Source: Acholoe squamosa | Taxonomy: Eukaryota > Annelida > Polychaeta > Phyllodocida > Polynoidae | Direction of reading: 5' to 3' | NCBI GenBank assembly: GCA_949317995.1 | Contig: OX439051.1 | Location: 37,885,250-37,949,249, forward strand | DNA length: 64,000 nt | Part shown: positions 43,654-55,885 of the stretch, piece after piece | How positions within the stretch are numbered: the stretch's first letter is position 1 | How the letters are laid out: every line of letters begins with the position of its first letter | Program-made: the position numbers and the translations under genes | The notes under the pieces: generated by a model | Told to the model about the DNA's origin: nothing | The model's input: the letters and a program-made list of their open reading frames with translations, nothing else | Database searches by the model: none

Positions 43654-43810
43654 ATATGTTTAAAACAGATAAGCTACCCTTCACCTTTCTCCCTTCCTCA
43701 CTTTTCCTTTCAAATATTTGTTTTATGCATTTTTTCCCACTTTGAATGTCTTTAGGAAACTCCAGGGGTGAAAAGCTGACACTCTAGGCAAAAACCTGAC
43801 ACTTCCAGCG

Positions 43811-45929
43811 ATCCATCATTTTTCTGAAGGGATTCCTTATACCACCATACTGCCACCGGGGCTTGTTTTAAAAACTACAATGGTTCACTGCATTATAATA
43901 AGGGTACTGAACTGTTTAGTTTTATGGGGATTGCAGATTTCTTTTACACCACACAATCACATACAAAGGTAGCTATTTCAGGGTTATCAATATCAAATTA
44001 TATGGCATGATATACCTGAATTGTCCCTACAATAATCTTTTTTGCCCATTTTTACATCAGACTATCATTTGTTTCAAATGGTTCACAGAGATAACTTCAG
44101 AGGTAATGTTTAAGAAAATAAACCTTGCGCTTCTCACATACTTACGCATTCACTTTTGTGTTTAAGCTCTGTCTCTTTCAAGACTCTCTAGAGTTGGATC
44201 ACTTTTACACAAAGGGTAACTGTGATGATGATTAGCTGTGAGTTGATACTAATCCTATGGACAGTAATAGCAAAGGGAAGATTTGGAATTCTACCAACAC
44301 GATGCTAGACTTGGTAAAGAGTGTTGGCTCTATCTTCAGTGTTTTGCCCATCAATCTTGTTGTTTTGCTTACTGACTCTGGAGATCTGTATGAAGTGTTG
44401 TTATCATCAGCTCCTCATGGGTGAAACTGTCATAAATGATGTTATAAATGATGTCAGAAAGTCACACCAATGGCCCTAGGTACACTTAATAATTTGAATT
44501 CATCCCGAAATGAGGACAGGAAGGAAACCTAACTATCAGTGATGCTTTCCACAAAGTTTTAATGCAGTTCAAGCTTGCAAATGGCTGACATTCATACCTT
44601 AAGGATTATTTGTAGCGTTTAATATCTGAAGGATAAGTTGAATAAATTCAAACATTGAGAATATCGTACCAACTATGGGTACATATGTTGTACTAAATGG
44701 ATACCTGATAAAGAGAGAGCTGAGACACCTTAAAGGTATGTATTACAGGCATGCCAGTTAAGATGAAGTCCTGGGGATCAAGTGCACTGTATAAATTCAC
44801 TATCTGTATGCATGTTAGGGCTATCAGTAAGTGGATCCGGGTCTAGTTGGTAGACCACTGTGGGTAATGTGTCGTAAGGTGTCGAATATAAAATGAGAAG
44901 AATGAAAATTTTCATGTGGATATTGCCCCTCAAAGATTCTGCTTTGTGAGACAGTAGTCATTTAGCACATGACAACTATTAACTTTAAGCATTAAATTTT
45001 AAGATCTGGTATTAAATTACAACTTCCCTAGGAGAAAACATATATACATATTGAATGATCAAATGCTAGCTCTGATAGACTATAATTATCTCATTTTAAA
45101 AGAAATAGTAATTCGCCTTTACATCCTCAATTGTTCAGCTTCATCATAACTCAATAAAAAATGTGTGCATAATTAAGAGGTATATCAATCATATGAATAA
45201 ATATGATGCATGGCTTTTAGACAATTAAATCTATCAGTTTCCTGCAGCTGTTACATAATGCAAAATGAGAACATATAGCTATTAATATTATAGCAGATAT
45301 ATTATCATATTCAAAACTGAAATGCAGCGCTCTTAACCATGTATACAAACATTTCTGCTCCGCTGTATACCCCTAAATCAGTTCTATATTGTCATTTTAA
45401 AAACTGGTATCAAAGACACATCTGTAACATGAGGAGCATCGTGACTTGAGAGAAACACTTCATCCGAATCCATGTCTTTTATTTTCAATAATTTTTTTTT
45501 CATATCACCAAAGGAATCTAATGAGATGCAGATCTAAAGTGTCACGTCATGCAAGAAACAACAGTGAGATCTGATATTAAACTGGAACTTTAAGTTGTGT
45601 GCTCCCTTACCACCATGTGTCTTTGTCGTATGTTGTAAATAAGTACATTTCTCAGCACTCTTTTTTTCTGTTACTCCCAGTGGTATTTAGGCACATTAAA
45701 CTTCAAATTATCAAGCAGATTTAATTTGCTGCAAATGAAGTAGAGGCACTCCTTTACATAGGTTGTACAGTTCTATATATACAAAATCTCCTCAGCATTT
45801 GAGGAGAATTTATAAATCTGTGTGAACAACATTCCACAGCTGAATATCATATACATGATCCCTGGCTTGCTGGGGAGCACTTGAGATTTTATATATGAGA
45901 AGGGCTTAAATACTCCGATGGGGAAGTGT
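43811..45929. other. Intergenic, nothing recognised
   Basis: AT-rich DNA inside the copy B-specific stretch. No coding, RNA or shared repeat seen. Confidence 0.45.
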
Positions 45930-47155
45930 GGCTGAATGTTCTTTTTTGGTTGGCACTGTCTGCCATTTCGTGAATGAACTCACCATGCAAACTGCCCCTC
46001 CCCCATCCCTGACAAAAACACTCTCACAAAGGTATTTCACCTCATTATGAACAATGCAGCAAGCAGCTATAGGGACAGGATATTAAACAAAACAAGGCTT
46101 CCCTCACCTACTTCCACAGCATACAAAGAGAGTACTGAAGTAACTGGTTCACTGCATGGGAAGGGTACTATATGTAGACCTACTATCTAAAAGTCAGATC
46201 CAGCGTCTAGTCATAATATGTCAACCTGACATAAATTGTTTTTAAAAACCCTTTACCCAATATGCAGATACAGGGCTAGTGATCTTTTCAAACCTGCACT
46301 CTATCCGAGTGGTAGCATCTCTTGTACTTTTTACAGTTGTGATATATCAAATACACAGGTAATTGCTTTGCGATGTATACACACTAAATGTTAACTTAAA
46401 CACACATGGGCCTTTACTATGAATTTATGTAATATTTGTAAGCACACAACAAATATTATTGTAAATTTACAGTTTATTAGTACTACTGATAGTGTATGAT
46501 GACACACTTGGTCATAATGCTCAATAACTTTTATAGCTATAGATGCCCTGATAAGGTTGGTGAAAGTTGTTCAAATGGCTAAAACCTAACCTCACTCCAG
46601 AAAAAGGTACCATCACTGTGGTACAATGTCACTTCAAATATTGAATATTCTAAGAGATCAGGAATAATCTAGCACTTTCAGTTATTATATTAGTATAACC
46701 CATCATATTGTTAGCATCTTACTACAGCAAATTGATGCAGTGTACTCATACTATGGACTAATAATCCCCCATATGGCTCTCATTGCTTATGTAATGTCCA
46801 TGAGTGATTCCCTGGTGCTTTTTTTGTACCTCCTGAAAATGTATTCACATCATACTGAGGCAGCACTCTATTCACTAGTGTGAGAGGGAGGGAATGTAGA
46901 GTCAGATTAGACAGCAATACATCAGGTGGTATGAGTAGCCCCATTGCACATTACAGCCTGATAGAGTAGTGGATTATATAAAGAACTGGTTATCTATTCA
47001 GATTTCTTCATGCTTTTACTTTAGATAACACTAGATGCCACTCCTATAAACACCCACATGTAAATGACACCTCTGCATGAGTTCCACCCCGAGTTAGAAT
47101 AGGAGCTATAAGCAAGAGCCGGCCCTTTATATTGATGGTTACCCTGCTAGCACAA

Positions 47156-47238
47156 CCTAATCAAATGGTGTCATTTTTACGTAAATCACATGAGTTTTCA
47201 CCTAAAAATGACATAACAATTGCATGAGTTGTGCTAGC
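47156..47238. mobile_element. 83-bp palindromic MITE
   Basis: The ends GCTAGCACAAC and GTTGTGCTAGC are exact inverses. A second inverted pair (GTGTCATTTTT and AAAAATGACAT) lies inside at matching spacing, so the unit folds into a hairpin with a small loop. Confidence 0.65.
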
Positions 47239-47799
47239 TGGTTGGTACTGCTCTATGGATCAAATACAATCATGTCCATAATTATGTCTATCTTTTTTTA
47301 ATTAATGGGAGCCTCATTGTTTTTGTTGTATTACTGTCCATAAGAAAATGGGATTAGGGACAGTAAAGCCCTCAGTCCTCATTGATCACTGCTCTTCTAT
47401 GTTGAGATGTATATGGGTTATGACCACATGCCAAATTGTAGCTTCCAACTCCATTTGGTTCCTGGGATTTTGGCCGTTAAATATGAGAGGATTTTATTTT
47501 CGGTGTCAAAAGACTCAATTTTTATCAGTCTGTGATATTTTCAAAGCACAAAGAGCTAGAGGTCTTGCATTGCTTGGGTCATCAGAAACATCTTTCCCTT
47601 CTTGGGAAATGTCAAAATAGTGAAAGTAATATAAAGACTTTTTTGTAGCATAGGGTCAATGTTTGCTAGTTTTTGCAATTTTTCTTCTCTGAGAGCCATT
47701 TATGAAAAATTATAGCATCAAAATCGTTACTTCAATCAGCTTGGAAGATAAGATTCTTTAATTCCATATGACATGAACTTTGATAGTGTAGATGGAGTA
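47239..47799. other. Intergenic, nothing recognised
   Basis: Contains a 90-codon open frame (47348-47620) without a recognised motif. I do not call a gene. Confidence 0.45.
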
Positions 47800-48574
47800 C
47801 CTGCACCAAAGTGGGGAACCACTATGGCTGCTTCAAAATGGTAAAAAAAGAAATTTTGCTACTTTTCGACAGCAATTCTGGGTTAGAGGGACAGGTAGGA
47901 AGGATAGTCCGGCAGCCAAGGGGGGTAACCTTGCTTTTGCTGCCTAAATTTTGTTTTCTGCTGAATTTGATAGAGGGGGTCCTAGTATCTTATTCCAGGT
48001 GGGTAGCTTTGGGGAATTTAAGATATTGACAGTTGCTTAGCAACCAGCCTGTTTTCACAAAAATCCTTAGTTACGGCCATTCTATTAAATAGTTATTGGG
48101 TTTTGGGTTTAGCTACCCCCCCCCATAAGTGATACCAAGGAATCTAGTAGGGTTGGGATTTTTTGTTGCTATGGTAATGGATTCCCTAGCAACAGCACTT
48201 ATAAATCAATATTTCCTTAGCAACCAGGGTTTCCCTTTGCTATGCTCATGCTGAATAGCTAAATGATGTTGGTGTATGGGTATTAGCCCAATCAGGCATT
48301 TCTGGCTTCAGAACAAATTGGATTTGCCAAAGAATCAGCTAATTGCAATTAAACATCCTTAGCAGCCTAATAATAGTAAGATATTTAGGATTATTTTCAT
48401 TTGCAAGTAAATCCCTTTGCCTTAATAGGTACTTTTGCCTAAATAGGTATCTTATGGTCACATATACCGCTTCCCTGGCTCTTCCCTACCGATCTTTGCC
48501 TCCTTCCTGTCTCCATCCTGTCCCTCCTGGCCACTTCCTACAATTTTGTTTGTTGCTTAGCAACCACTGGGTTT

Positions 48575-48655
48575 GTAAACATAAGTCCCTAGTTCAGGCC
48601 AGTTCAACAAACAATAATTGTTTGTTGAACTGGCCGTAGCTAAGGACTTATACTT
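48575..48655. repeat. Long palindrome in the GTTGC repeat region
   Basis: The core arms of 19 bp (GGCCAGTTCAACAAACAAT and its exact inverse, 48597-48615 and 48617-48635) have a one-base spacer. Outside them ATAAGTCCCTAG and CTAAGGACTTAT continue the inverse match with few mismatches. Confidence 0.85.
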
Positions 48656-49300
48656 ATGACTTTTTGAGTTTGCCTAGCTACCTAAAGCAATACCAAGGAA
48701 TCCAGTGGTGTGCTTTTCTGGTTGCCATGATACCCAGATCCCTAGCAACATCACCTCTATATTGAAATTTCTCTAGCAAACTAATGCTTTCCCTCCCTAT
48801 TGATCTGGTGGGAAAATGATATGCTACATCCCCTCCTCCCAGGCACCTTCCTATCACACCATGCCATACTCCCTATGCCTCTTCCCAATCCCATCCTGCC
48901 TCTTCCCTGCTCCTAACCCCCCTGTACACTTTTCTGGCACCTTCCCTCCACTGTATACCTACATCCTACCCCTAATACTCTCCCCCAAGGTGAAGCTCAT
49001 GAGGATGCCACAGACAACATACTGGAGGATGTCACTAAAGGCCTACTAAAATATCTTTTTGAAAATGCAGAGAATAAGTAAATTTATAAATCAGATTCAT
49101 ATACAAAACAATATTTGTGTTCATACTATTCCAATGACGTAATTAGAGGGATTTTATGATATTTTTCTCTGTTTTCCAGAAAAATCTTTTACAAACTAAA
49201 ATGAAATAATTATCCATATTTGGTGGACCACAGCTTTGGAAGTAATTGTGGCCTAGCAGGCAAGAACGCGCCTCCAAGGGGGGTAATTTAATACTGGTTT

Positions 49301-49320
49301 TGGCCACCAGGGGGCAGTAT
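49301..49320 (+). promoter_or_regulatory. CTCF-like motif
   Basis: TGGCCACCAGGGGGCAGTAT fits the bilaterian CTCF recognition sequence over its core. A second near-identical core is at 21648-21664. Both lie in the same repeat family, so the motif may simply be carried by the repeat. Confidence 0.35.
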
Positions 49321-50010
49321 ATGGGTAAAACACTGACAAATATGCTAAAAAAAAAGCTTTAGACCAATTTTTGATAAGGAGTCCAGGGGTATGCCTCAAA
49401 TTTCATCTCCACTGAAAATGTTCCAACGTTGGTTGCCATGGAAACATAGAAAATTGGTAGATGACTCAAATTCTGGTTGCCACGGAAACCACTCCCCTTT
49501 TCCAATCAGGGATTTATGCGACAAACTATTTTTGAAATTCACTGAGGAACCGAGAACCGAAAACAGAGTTAAAAAATTCCCTCTAGAACCAATTTTATGA
49601 CAAAAACATCACATTTCTTTGGTTCTTTTTCCACAAAACTGTATTTTTTGCATTAAGTGTTTTTGATGGGATAGAATGCATATAGAAATTATTTCCTATT
49701 TTCAGTTGTACACACCAACCTATGCTTGACAAGCAATTACAGCTAAACTACCAGGGATATTTTAGCTCAAGATATCTCATCTTAAAGCCCATGACTTAAA
49801 CCTCAAAAAGCCATTTCCCCCCAGGAGGCATGTTTTCACTCACCTAAACTGATACCAAGAATGCAATGGTGCTATCCATTTCGTTCTATTCTGAACGGTT
49901 GCTTAGCAACAACGAGCCCTTTTATTTGAAAATTAGCCATTTCTAGTGGCAATAAGGAGAAACTAGGATTTTACAAGGTATTTTCATGGAAATGGTTACC
50001 CAAGAAAGAA

Positions 50011-50448
50011 TCAGAGCTATATCATAACATTTATGTCCATGTTCCTGAAGACCTATATTTTCCATTACAATCGAAAAAATACCAGAAAAAATGAAGATTA
50101 GCAACCTCATGAGCTTGAGGGCCCATACTGCTCAGTGGCTCCTTCATACTCCTTCTGTAGGGTCGAGACATCCTTTTTTAATATGATGATTCTTGATGAC
50201 ATTGATGAAGAGATAACTCAAGAACCCATAGATACAGTTTATATATCTTTATTGAATAGGCTTGCCAATGATGTTTCATAGTGAACCATACTTCTCACTT
50301 GGCTAATGAGGCGATACAGTTTTCCATTGTGAGAGATTTCATACTCAACTTACAATATAATAAATAAGTCCTTCCGTGTCGTGATGATGATCTCCATCGT
50401 GCACTCTGATCAATACTACCATAGGAAGTCTATGGTTCCAGGCTTGGC
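50011..50448. other. Intergenic, nothing recognised
   Basis: AT-rich; no feature supported. Confidence 0.45.
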
Positions 50449-50787
50449 ATGCCTGTATATCAGTTAACCTATAGGGTACAGCACATAGCCCTGCATGGCT
50501 ATGCTATTGTATACCGGAAAATGGTGCTGCACAACCTGCGTCCAAGCTGGGTGACCGTCCGGGCTGCTTCTGATTCTACTAAAAGGGATATGCGTATCCT
50601 GTCCCATGGGCTTGCTAGGTCTGGTTCATACTGGAATGAACCTGCCTATGAGCGTCACTATGGGATTCCCCTGCATGATGGTTGTCATGCATTGTGGTTA
50701 TCCTGTGTGATGGGTGTCCTGCCTAATGGTTGTCCCTTGTATGGTCTTTATACATTCTGGACTTTTAGTGATATGGTTTACATATAA
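50449..50787 (+). other. Unrecognised 112-codon open frame in a GC-richer patch
   Basis: The patch 50410-50770 is noticeably richer in G and C than its neighbours. It encodes an uninterrupted frame with balanced composition (YRKMVLHNLRPSWVTVRAA, HGLARSGSYWNEPAYERHY). I recognise no family. It contains several ATGG/CCAT-rich direct words (GGTTGTC, TGATGG, ATGGTTGTC), which may mean a short repeat rather than an exon. No clear splice sites at its borders. Confidence 0.25.
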
Positions 50788-52164
50788 TTGTTTTAATGGG
50801 GTCGAATTGTACAGAAAGGTGAAATATGGGTGGTTAATAGGTGGAGGCGATAATGGTATAGGAATTACTATAGAGTGAGATTCATAATGAATTCAATGTA
50901 TGTATTATGCTGACACAATTCCCCTCTTTGGTCCAAAGGTCTCCTGACTTTGTAAACACGGAGTGCAATGTTTTTAAGATATCTTGCACAAGGTGATACC
51001 GTGATGACGAATGCTACTAGAGCCATTCACCTATTGGCTATACCTCTTCCCTACTCAGTGTTGCCTCCTATCTATTCCTTCTTGCCTCCTTCCTACTTTT
51101 CTATGCCTCATGCCTCTCCCATTCTGACTCCCACCTTTAGGGATGGGTTAAGAGCTAATCCCGACCAATTTTTGGTTTTCTGTACAATCAGCACCATTAT
51201 AACCTTACAAATGTCTGTGGCACTTCTTAAACCTTTAGGATAATTAGAAATGGTTGAAATATAAAAAAGAAACATGGTCAGAATAATTATGGGGACTTGG
51301 CACTATTTAGGTCCTTAGGCCTCCTGCAGACCAGTGGTAGGAACTATCGGTCACAAATCATAGAAAGTGTGCATATGGGGCTTACATGTCATTCGCCCAG
51401 ACATGTGCCCAGAAAAGGAATTCTCATAAGTATGCTTCTTTTACAATAGCAAGGACACATCTGACATAGATGATAATGACCTGAGATTTTCATGGGGATA
51501 TGACGATTGTTTCTGTAGAAAATTAAGCCCTCAACATGGCTTGTAACTCAAATGGCATTCTCCCAGACACAATTTCGCCCAGACAATTTTGGTCATTTTG
51601 GGCAAATTTTACCCCCATAGAGCCCAAAATATACATATGGGACCATCAAAACCCATATGTAACATGAAGATCTCATCCAGCCTGACACTTTGAGCCAAAG
51701 AAATAGAGGGGGAAACTAAAATTCCAAGAGTAGGGGCTGGAATACCTCCAAATTCGTCATATGCAAACCTTCTATGATTTTCGGCCTATCTCTGATTTCA
51801 TTAAATAACCTTTTCTAGTGTAATTGAACTGACAAAACAATCACAAACCTATTTTATTGCATGTAAATGATGTTATTCACAAATAGTAACCTACATGACT
51901 GTTGTTATCTCAGAAAAGGTTAGCTCCTAACCCATCTTACATTTCAAAATCCCAATCCCCCTGCTTGAAATTTGATGAATCCTAACATCACTGGTCCCAA
52001 TTCAAGGCAAATACCTATTTGTAACCCCAGTTGGGAAAAGGCAAGTCTTCTAATATGTTGCAGGTATTCCAATACGTAAGATATATTTTTCTGGCAATGT
52101 TACTCATTCTTATAGAATGAAATCTCTTTAATTCAACCTCCAATAGTCCAATAGTCCATCTCAA
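50788..52164. other. Intergenic, nothing recognised
   Basis: Includes a pyrimidine-rich block at 51045-51135 similar to 48830-48990. No gene or RNA seen. Confidence 0.45.
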
Positions 52165-52600
52165 TCCTCTTCCATGGTAAAATCTTGGTCTTTCTTCAAA
52201 TCCCTGCCTCATGCTTGGAGGTTGAAAGGAGGCAGGCAGGAAGCAGGATGGGGTAGGTAGGAGTGATGGGGGGTAAGAGGGGAAGCAGGGCAGGATCTTC
52301 AGAGGAGGCAGCAATCGGTAGGTAGAAGATGTAATAGGGAAGTGAAGATGCAGAAAGTGGCAGTGGGAAGATGGGATAGTAAGAAAGCAGGAAGGGATAG
52401 GTAGGAGGTCTTTCGGGTAGTATAAAATACAGGTGGAGGAGGCAGGAAGGGTAGAGAGAAGAAGAAGGACAAATAAGGAAGGATAATAAAAATGGGTAAA
52501 TAAAAAGGAAAGGGGTATGTGGTAAGTGGTAAAGAGAAGGCAAGAAGGGGGATGAGGCATAGAAGTGTTAGGAAGTAGGCATAAGGTTAGGGACAGGTGC
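52165..52600. repeat. Purine-rich tract
   Basis: Dominated by GGAAGG, GGTAGGAGG and AGGCAGG words on the + strand. The complement resembles the CTACCTATCCC repeat of 33440-34110. It produces a long but low-complexity open frame on the - strand (52710-52015) that I reject as a gene. Confidence 0.6.
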
Positions 52601-53114
52601 AAATGGGTATGGAGAGGAAGTGCGACAGAACCCAAGCTACAAAAAGGTGACAGCCTACTACATAAGCAGGATGCTTGTCTGATATCAAGGTGTGACAAGC
52701 TTAGCATCACTTCTGGCCCAATACAGTGCTGCCTTAATATAATAATGTTGTAATGGTCTTGTGACTCCTATTCTATGGTATTAGGTGGTAAAATATATAG
52801 TGAGAGCATTGATCTTTTCAATGTTCATCCATCTAAATAGTAATGCAGATGGTGGAATGCAGGGGACCTCCCATAAGCTGCATAAAAACTATTCACCTTT
52901 TCCACAATGTCTAGTGTGTTGATCCAATGCTTGATCTGGTACTGGCAAGATCAGCATATATATAGCAGTTTGTCACACGACTGGTACAAGTTGGTCCATA
53001 AAAAGTATGCTGTGCTATGCTCCTCAGCTGTTAATAGATCGACAGACAGCATGATATGCCCATTCAGCTGCCAAAGGAGACAGGGCCAGCAGTTATATCC
53101 CACATGACTTTTTC
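52601..53114. other. Intergenic, nothing recognised
   Basis: No supported feature. Confidence 0.45.
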
Positions 53115-53222
53115 GAGGGTCAGCAGATAAAGGGCTAATAAAAGACACATCACAGCGAATTGTTGGTATGATGTATCAAGGGACACCCACCAGCAATTAA
53201 TTTGTTCATTGTGCTGACCCTC
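53115..53222. mobile_element. Short TIR element with GAGGGTCAGCA ends
   Basis: GAGGGTCAGCA and the exact inverse TGCTGACCCTC lie 108 bp apart edge to edge. The left end with AGATAAAGGGCTAATAAAAGACA resembles the right end of the palindromic element near 55885 (GAGGGCCGGCAGTTAAAGG), so they may belong to one family. Confidence 0.5.
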
Positions 53223-54623
53223 AAATATCAATATGATACATGAATTCATTCTTTTTAAGTAAAAGTAGGTGTCAATAATACATTACCCCATCATGGCTTT
53301 TCATCACCCTGATACATAAGTGCAGTGACAAAGATTTTATATTTGCGCCATGTTGACCATAATTATGTAGTATACGTGTTTGATACACTCCCAGATAGTG
53401 ATGCACAAATAGACACAATTCACTTCTGCATTAGTTGAAGTGCTAAGGATTGCAGGATGTGGCCCTTTTTACAGTACCTTAGCTCCTTAATCAATACTTT
53501 TTTATATCTTGCACCATTTTCTCCTTCTGACATTATTTCAAACTCTCTACAGGAGATGAATACCCTAAGATATCGCATGTTTGCTTTTCTCTATTCTACA
53601 CCGTGTACATAATTATGTAAATGCTCCTCTGTCATTTCAAGGCTAACATGGCTAGCTATATTACTATGAGGGCAAGCAGGAAATGACTGTTAGCCTGTAC
53701 CTACAAGGAACAAGTGTTACTTCCTCCTTCATTATTTGTCCCTGAGCACCCCGAGCACATCTGAATAACAACAGAACAACCAGCTGTCATTGTCCCATCT
53801 CTTGTGTCTATATAATATTATACGGAACATAAACATTTCATGTTTCTGCATTAGGCTATGCACTACAGAATGATTGAAAGATAAGCTATGTGGATGGCCA
53901 TTTGGTTTTAAAGTGCATGTGGAAGTTTCATTATCAAGTTGTCCTTCCTTGTTGTTTTATGCCTCCTTGTGTCATTGTTGTTATTTTATAAGCAAATTAC
54001 TTGGTGCCACAGCCAAACTGTCCAAAGCACAAAGAGATCGATTGAAATCTTGCAAAGTATGTCAGAGGGACAACTGATTTTAAAACGTGATTGATTTAGT
54101 TGATTTTTTTTCTGTGCCAAGGATAAAACATGTTACATCAAGTTGGCAGATGTCAACAATTACAATGACAAAATAAAAAAAAAACAGATTTGGGTATTTT
54201 CACAGTTCTGTTTTTTATTATGAAGAGCTCTGGGTACTACAATAAGAAAAGGTTAGGCTCCTTGTTTGGCTTATTAGATCTACATGGTGCAGGGTCATGC
54301 CCCCACTTATACCGACAGTAGGTGTTTTGATAGCTCTTAGGGCCATATCAATCTCTGTCTGGTGAAGGCAGAGGAGGTGAAGAGCTAATAGCACCAGATG
54401 AGAGCATGGAAGTGTCACATCAGGCGATATCTTTCATAGATTTGAAACATTACCATTGTCTTCATCCTTTCCCTTTCTATTTTTTCATCAGGCAAATTGG
54501 AAAACAGTTATATCATAGTGGCCTTGGTGCATTGACCATCTAGCACTATTCAAAGATTATTATAGGACCTTCGAATCATCACTTTGATTTGCATTTTGCA
54601 TTGCACACAAGTAAGAGAAAAAT
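53223..54623. other. Intergenic, nothing firmly recognised
   Basis: Around 54290-54400 there is weak similarity to the paralogous segment (GTGCAGGGTC, TAGCTCTTAGGG), possibly an old fourth fragment. No gene seen. Confidence 0.4.
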
Positions 54624-55268
54624 TCATATTCTAGGCTACACATTAGACCTAATTCAACTGATTCACAAAAATAATTAGATAATGAGACTGGATGTTCAAA
54701 GTATGAGGTATGGACAAATCAAATATTAATCACTGAATGCAAAGGAGTGCAACAATGTACTCATAAGTATTCTAGAATAAGAAAGATGCCTGAGGAATAA
54801 ATTGATCGAAATGTATCTATTGCTATTGCCTTGTCTTAATGCACTCTAGGCTTGGTGATCATACTAGACTAATGCAGAACAACCTATAGGGCACATCCAG
54901 CAGTCCGAGCAGAAAATTTATTTGACATGCTTGAATTCTTATATACATAGGCTAGTCTGAATGAAACAGGAAATAGGTATCTTTAGCAACAATGACATAG
55001 TCAGTATAGTACCACACCTGGTATACTTGCAGCTTTGCTCCTCTCCGAGAAATAATGATCATGTTAGCTAAAGTCTTTTTCCCGCAATTCTACCTACTTT
55101 TCTGGTGTCACTAAATTAAGGTTGATTATGCTGATATTTACAATGGAATGGTCTCAAGATGGCTATTATAGCATTGGTTATAACATGGTCGGTCAACAGC
55201 ACCCAAGGAGAGAATACCACAGACACCCAGGCTGTTCACACTGTTTGACAAGGAATAGGCAGTTAGTA

Positions 55269-55885
55269 CTTTAACCCTTAAAGGACAGCTGCTGCCCTCA
55301 GGCAGCATCTAAAATGTCCCTGAACTGCTACTGCTACCTCAGGGTCACGGGCGTGGACTGGTTACCAGATTTAGTCTTGTGTAGGTGTTATCCATATGCT
55401 ATAGTAAGGGTGAGAAAGTAAAGGGAACAGTGCTGCCCTCTGGTGTCTTTATTTGCTATGCACAGACCTTGATTACGGAGGTGAGTGGTGACTTTGCCAA
55501 AGTAACCACTCACCTCCGTAATCAAGGTTTGTGCATAGCAAATAAAGGCACCAGAGGGCAGCACTTTTCCCTTTACTTTCTCACCCTTACTATAGCATAT
55601 GGATAACACCTACAAAAGACTAAATCTGGTAACCAGTCCACGCCCATGCTCAGGGTAGCTTAGGCAGGATGCCCAAAATTGTCATTACCAATATAACAGC
55701 GTTTCTACATTAATATACATGTAGTTTTGTCAGAAAAGTACAAAATCCCAAAGATATTCAATTTGTTATGCCTCCTTAGTTGCTAGTTTGGAGCAGCATA
55801 ACTTACTCATTCTGCTAGCATAGGGCATAATGCTGGCAGTTAAGTCCAAAATGACATTTTTGAGGGCCGGCAGTTAAAGGCTTAA
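55269..55885. mobile_element. Foldback element around the large palindrome
   Basis: The left side TTTAACCCTTAAAGGACAGC ... TGCCCTCAGG and the right side GAGGGCCGGCAGTTAAAGG in inverse orientation resemble each other and frame the palindrome at 55349. AAAATGTC and its complement also sit at comparable distances. The outer arms are worn, the inner ones almost intact. Limits approximate. Confidence 0.5.
55349..55645. repeat. 297-bp near-perfect palindrome
   Basis: The arms of 148 bp run from GGGCGTGGACTGGTTACC to the centre ACTTTGCCAAAGT and back, with a one-base spacer and only a handful of mismatches. Both strands therefore give almost the same 73-codon open frame, which is a by-product. Each arm holds GCTGCCCTCTGGTGTC or its inverse GCACCAGAGGGCAGC, a CTCF-like core in diverging orientation. 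Such a structure should extrude as a cruciform and is normally unstable, so it may be young. Confidence 0.92.

Larger units (their letters stand above)
40691..43810. repeat. Mosaic region with dispersed GGCGAAAAGCTGACA motif
   Basis: The word GGCGAAAAGCTGACA and variants occur about a dozen times at irregular intervals (about 40717, 40752, 40940, 42662, 42681, 42850, 42870, 42964, 43769, 43788), often close to similar AT-rich text (TACATTTAACTCTAGTT). It reads as an old array of a few-hundred-base unit into which a tandem repeat and MITEs were inserted. Confidence 0.6.
34127..47030. repeat. Paralogous segment, copy B
   Basis: Shares ordered blocks with copy A (see 9888-29900) and copy C (54624-57740). 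It lacks the two minisatellite-arm elements, the 243-bp MITE, the TAAACAC array and the Ngaro-like element, thereby recording their empty sites. It has its own insertions at about 34795-36390, 37366-38527 and 39606-45930. No coding block is recognised in the backbone. Confidence 0.72.
47800..50010. repeat. Region rich in GTTGC..GCAAC palindromes
   Basis: GTTGCTTAGCAACC occurs at 48031 and 48553, with variants GTTGCTATGGTAA (48167), GTTGCCATGATACC (48713), GTTGCCATGGAAAC (49431), GTTGCCACGGAAACC (49466) and GTTGCTTAGCAACAAC (49907), plus half sites CCTAGCAACA. They sit in recurring text (CCTTAGTTACGGCC, AATACCAAGGAATC), so this is a family of related repeat units. The palindrome resembles the X-box recognised by RFX proteins, but the repeat context makes a mobile origin likely. 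Pyrimidine-rich blocks fill 48830-48990. Confidence 0.55.

Noticed and set aside
52015-52710. 231-codon open frame on the - strand
   Set aside because: Low-complexity Leu/Pro/Ser translation of a purine-rich tract, no domain, no composition typical of a real protein.
55385-55609. Nearly identical 73-codon open frames on both strands
   Set aside because: A direct consequence of the palindrome; no coding evidence.
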